NCBI RefSeq assembly: GCF_002285795.1
Contig: NZ_CP022961.1
Location: 2,542,001-2,606,000, forward strand
Length of the DNA: 64,000 nucleotides
Reading direction: 5' to 3'
DNA from: Plantactinospora sp. KBS50
Lineage (GTDB): Bacteria > Actinomycetota > Actinomycetes > Mycobacteriales > Micromonosporaceae
Shown here in pieces: positions 61,420-64,000 of the stretch; positions within the stretch are counted from its first letter, which is position 1, and every line of letters begins with the position of its first letter. The notes below the pieces were generated by a model. It was not told the DNA's origin. It did no database searches and saw only the letters and a list, made by a program, of their open reading frames with translations. The translations under genes and the position numbers were made by a program.

Positions 61420-63455
61420 GTGGACGTGCCGCTGGCCCACCTGGACCGGCCGTTCGACTACCTGGTCCCGGCCGAGCTGGCCGGCGCCGCGGTGCCCGGC
61501 ACCCGGGTGCGGGTCCGGTTCGCCGGGAAGCTTGTCGACGGCTGGCTGCTGGAGCGCGCCGCCGAGTCGCCGCACGGCGGCCGGCTGGCGTACCTGGACA
61601 AGCTGGTCTCCCCGGAGCCGGTGCTGGCCCCCGAGATCGTCCGGCTGGCCCGCGCGGTGGCCGACCGGTACGCCGGCGGCCTGGCCGACGTGCTCCGGCT
61701 CGCGGTGCCGCCCCGGCACGCCCGGGTCGAGCGCGAGCCCGCCCCGACCGCGCCCGATGCCACCGCCGCCGATGCCACCGCCGTCGCCGAGACGACCGCC
61801 GTCGCCGATGCCACCGCCGTCGCCGAGACGACCGCCGTCGCCGATGCCACCGCCGGCGCCGAGACGACCGCCGGCGAGCACGCTGGCGCCGCACCCGGGA
61901 CCGTCGCGGACGAGGGCTGGCGGGCGTACCCGGCCGGCCCGGCGTTCCTGGCGGCGCTCGCCGACGGCCGCGCGCCGCGTGCCGTCTGGTCGGCGCTGGC
62001 CGGCGAGGACTGGCCGGCCCGGTACGCCGCGGCGCTGGCCGCCGCCGTGCGCTCCGGCCGCGGCGCGGTGGCCGTCGTTCCGGACGCCAGGGATCTGGAC
62101 CGGCTCGACGCGGCGCTGACCGCGGCGCTCGGCCCCGGCCGGCACGTGGCGCTGACCGCGGCGCTCGGCCCGGCCCGGCGCTACCGGGCGTTCCTGGCCG
62201 CCCGCCGCGGCGCGGTGCCCGTGGTGATCGGCACCCGGGCGGCGGCGTTCGCGCCGGTGCACCGGCTGGGTCTGGTGGCCATCTGGGACGACGGCGACGA
62301 CCTGCACGCCGAACCGCGAGCGCCCTATCCGCACGCCCGGGAGGTGCTGCTGACCCGGGCGCACCATGCGGGCGCGGCGGCGCTGGTCGGCGGGTTCGCC
62401 CGCAGCGCCGAGGCGCAACTGCTGGTCGAGACCGGTTGGGCCGTCCAACTCGGACCGGACCGGGCCGGGCTGCGGTCCCGGACCCCCGGGTGGTGCCCAC
62501 CGGCGACGACCCGCAGTTGGCCCGGGACCCGGCCGCCGAGTCGGCCCGGCTGCCCAGCGTGGCCTGGGAGGCCGCCCGGTCCGCGCTCGCGGCCGGGGCG
62601 CCGGTGCTGGTGCAGGTGCCGCGGCGCGGCTACCTGCCCTCGGTCTCCTGCGCCGACTGCCGCGCCCCGGCCCGCTGCGCGCACTGCTCGGGTCCGCTGG
62701 CGCTGCGGTCCGCCCGGTCGGTGCCGGCCTGCCGCTGGTGCGGCCGGCCGGACGCCGCGTACGCCTGTCCCCGGTGCGGCGGCCGGCGGCTGCGGGCGGC
62801 GGTGACCGGCGCCCGGCGGACCGCCGAGGAACTCGGCCGGGCCTTCCCGGGCACGACCGTGCGGACCTCCGGCCGGGAGGAGGTGCTCGCCGCGGTCCCG
62901 GCGGAGCCCGCGCTGGTGGTCGCCACGCCCGGCGCCGAGCCGGTGGCGCCCGGCGGGTACGGCGCGGTGCTGCTGCTGGACGCCTGGGCGCTGCTCACCC
63001 GGGCCGACCTGCGGGCCGGCGAGGAGACGCTGCGGCGCTGGATGGCCGCCGCGGCGCTGGCCCGGCCGGCCGGTGCCGGCGGCCGGGTGGTGGTCGTGGC
63101 CGACGGGGCGCTCGCCCCGGTGCAGGCGTTGCTGCGCTGGGACGCGCCGTGGTCCGCCGGGCGGGAACTGGCCGAACGGCGGGAGCTGGGCTTCCCGCCG
63201 GCGGTCCGGATGGCAAGCGTCACCGGCGCGCCGGCGGCCGTGAACGACCTGTTGGAGCTGGCGCGGCTGCCGGCCGGCACCGAGCAGCTCGGGCCGGTGC
63301 CCGCCGGCGACGGGATCGAGCGGATGCTGCTGCGGGTGCCCCGGTCCGGCTCGGCGGAGCTGGCCCGGGCGCTGCACGCCGCCGCCGGCGTGCGGACCGC
63401 GCGCAAGGCCGGCCAGCCGGTCCGGATCCAGGTGGATCCGCACGACCTGTTCTGA
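61420..63455 (+). pseudogene. priA: PriA (probable primosomal protein N'), frameshifted as sequenced
   Basis: PriA helps restart replication. Two frames join at CCCCC/GGG (62483-62490): the first ends GLRSRTP, the second continues RVVPTGDDPQLARDP; one added C restores one protein of about 680 residues. The N-terminal domain has VDVPLAHLDRPFDYLVP. Eight cysteines form the two zinc sites (CADCRAPARCAHC, CRWCGRPDAAYACPRCG). The ATPase motifs are degenerate: no GxGKT at the Walker A position, and DDGD where DEEH is expected, as known for actinobacterial PriA. The start is uncertain: GTG 61420 or 61426, or an upstream codon in metK; CTG 61357 is also in frame. Confidence 0.85.
61774..61875 (+). 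repeat. 36-bp tandem repeat inside priA, about 2.8 copies
   Basis: Units begin at 61774, 61810 and 61846 and encode ATAVAETTAVAD-type 12-residue repeats. They interrupt the region between the 3'-DNA-binding domain and the degenerate helicase core. The frame is preserved. Confidence 0.8.
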
Positions 63456-63573
63456 CGGCCGCCGGCCGCCGATCCGGCGGCGCCGGCCGCCCCTGTCCGC
63501 GGGCAGCCCGCCGCGGGGCGTCCGTAGACTGGTACGGCACCGTGCGCCAGCCCGCCCGAAGGAGCCTCCTCGC

Positions 63574-64000
63574 GTGACCGTCCAGCCCATCCGTCTCTTC
63601 GGTGATCCGGTGCTGCGGACGCCGGCCGATCCGGTCCGCGACTTCGACGCCGAGCTGCGCAGGCTCGTCGCCGATCTCACCGAGACGATGCGGGAGAGCA
63701 ACGGCGCCGGCCTGGCCGCGCCGCAGCTCGGCGTGGGACTGCGGGTCTTCGCCTTCGACGTGGACGACGTGCTGGGCCACCTGATCAACCCGGTGCTGGA
63801 GTTCCCCGACGAGGACGAGCAGGAGGGCCCGGAGGGCTGCCTGTCCATCCCCGGGCTCTACTTCGACACCAGGCGCCGGCAGAACGTCGTCGCCAAGGGC
63901 TTCAACGAGTACGGCGACCCGGTGCAGATCGTCGGCACCGGCCTGATGGCGCGCTGCGTGCAGCACGAGACCGACCACCTGGACGGGGTGCTGTTCGTCG
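63574..64000 (+). CDS. def: peptide deformylase (3' end cut by window)
   Basis: Def removes the formyl group from nascent proteins. The visible part is 142 residues from GTG 63574, with GAAGGAG upstream. It shows all three family motifs: GAGLAAPQLGV, EGCLSIPG (metal Cys) and the HExxH-type CVQHETDHLDG. In actinobacteria fmt usually follows, which cannot be checked here. It lies 119 bp after priA. Confidence 0.93.
   Translation, partial: MTVQPIRLFGDPVLRTPADPVRDFDAELRRLVADLTETMRESNGAGLAAPQLGVGLRVFAFDVDDVLGHLINPVLEFPDEDEQEGPEGCLSIPGLYFDTRRRQNVVAKGFNEYGDPVQIVGTGLMARCVQHETDHLDGVLFV

Overview
The window looks like chromosomal DNA of a very GC-rich actinobacterium. Start codons are often GTG, third codon positions are almost all G or C, and the core gene order is actinobacterial (ruvCAB-yajC-secDF-apt-relA; alaS-ruvX-mltG-aroECKBQ-efp-nusB-bldD-pyr operon-mihF-gmk-rpoZ-coaBC-metK-priA-def). 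The gene content fits Micromonosporaceae (Micromonospora, Actinoplanes and relatives), but this is inference and no 16S gene is present. I see no rRNA, tRNA, transposase, CRISPR array or prophage.

Layout. 1-7.4 kb is accessory: a truncated DHA2-type MFS exporter, a SAM methyltransferase, an MFS exporter with its TetR repressor and two matching operator palindromes, and a PucR/GAF regulator next to a 3-hydroxybutyrate dehydrogenase-like SDR. 7.6-20.4 kb is housekeeping: Holliday-junction resolution (ruvCAB), Sec accessory subunits (yajC, secD, secF), apt, the bifunctional (p)ppGpp enzyme relA, two tandem membrane-anchored cyclophilins and a metallo-beta-lactamase-fold hydrolase. 20.6-28.2 kb holds hisS, a secreted chymotrypsin-like protease, a small divergent pair of unknown membrane-anchored proteins bracketed by a 52-bp exact direct repeat, aspS and an RmlD-like SDR. 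28.4-30.7 kb is an ArsR/MFS pair with two identical operators. 30.7-38.6 kb holds a small membrane protein, rarA, a very large Pro/Gly/Ala-rich membrane protein translationally coupled to rarA, DUF948 and DUF6167-like proteins and alaS. 38.7-45.6 kb is ruvX-mltG-aroE, then aroC-aroK-aroB-aroQ, then efp-nusB ending in a strong terminator. 45.8-57.4 kb has bldD divergent from the pyrimidine operon pyrR-pyrB-pyrC-carA-carB-pyrD-bioA-pyrF, whose leader carries a PyrR-binding motif. 57.5-64 kb is mihF, gmk, rpoZ, coaBC, metK, priA and the start of def.

Five genes (relA N-terminus, the second cyclophilin, pyrR, gmk, priA) have an apparent one-base loss at a short C or G run. In every case restoring one C or G rejoins two halves of a normal family member. 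gmk is normally essential, and relA and priA normally important, so the simplest reading is systematic sequencing or assembly error rather than five pseudogenes.

The most interesting non-coding signals are: the 29-bp perfect palindrome at 28.4 kb, whose degenerate relative lies at 2.1 kb; paired operators in front of two exporter systems; the 52-bp repeat around a lower-GC insert; and the structured pyr leader. I did not find a clearly new multi-gene system. The best candidates for undescribed biology are the repeat-bracketed divergent gene pair and the rarA-coupled proline-rich membrane protein.
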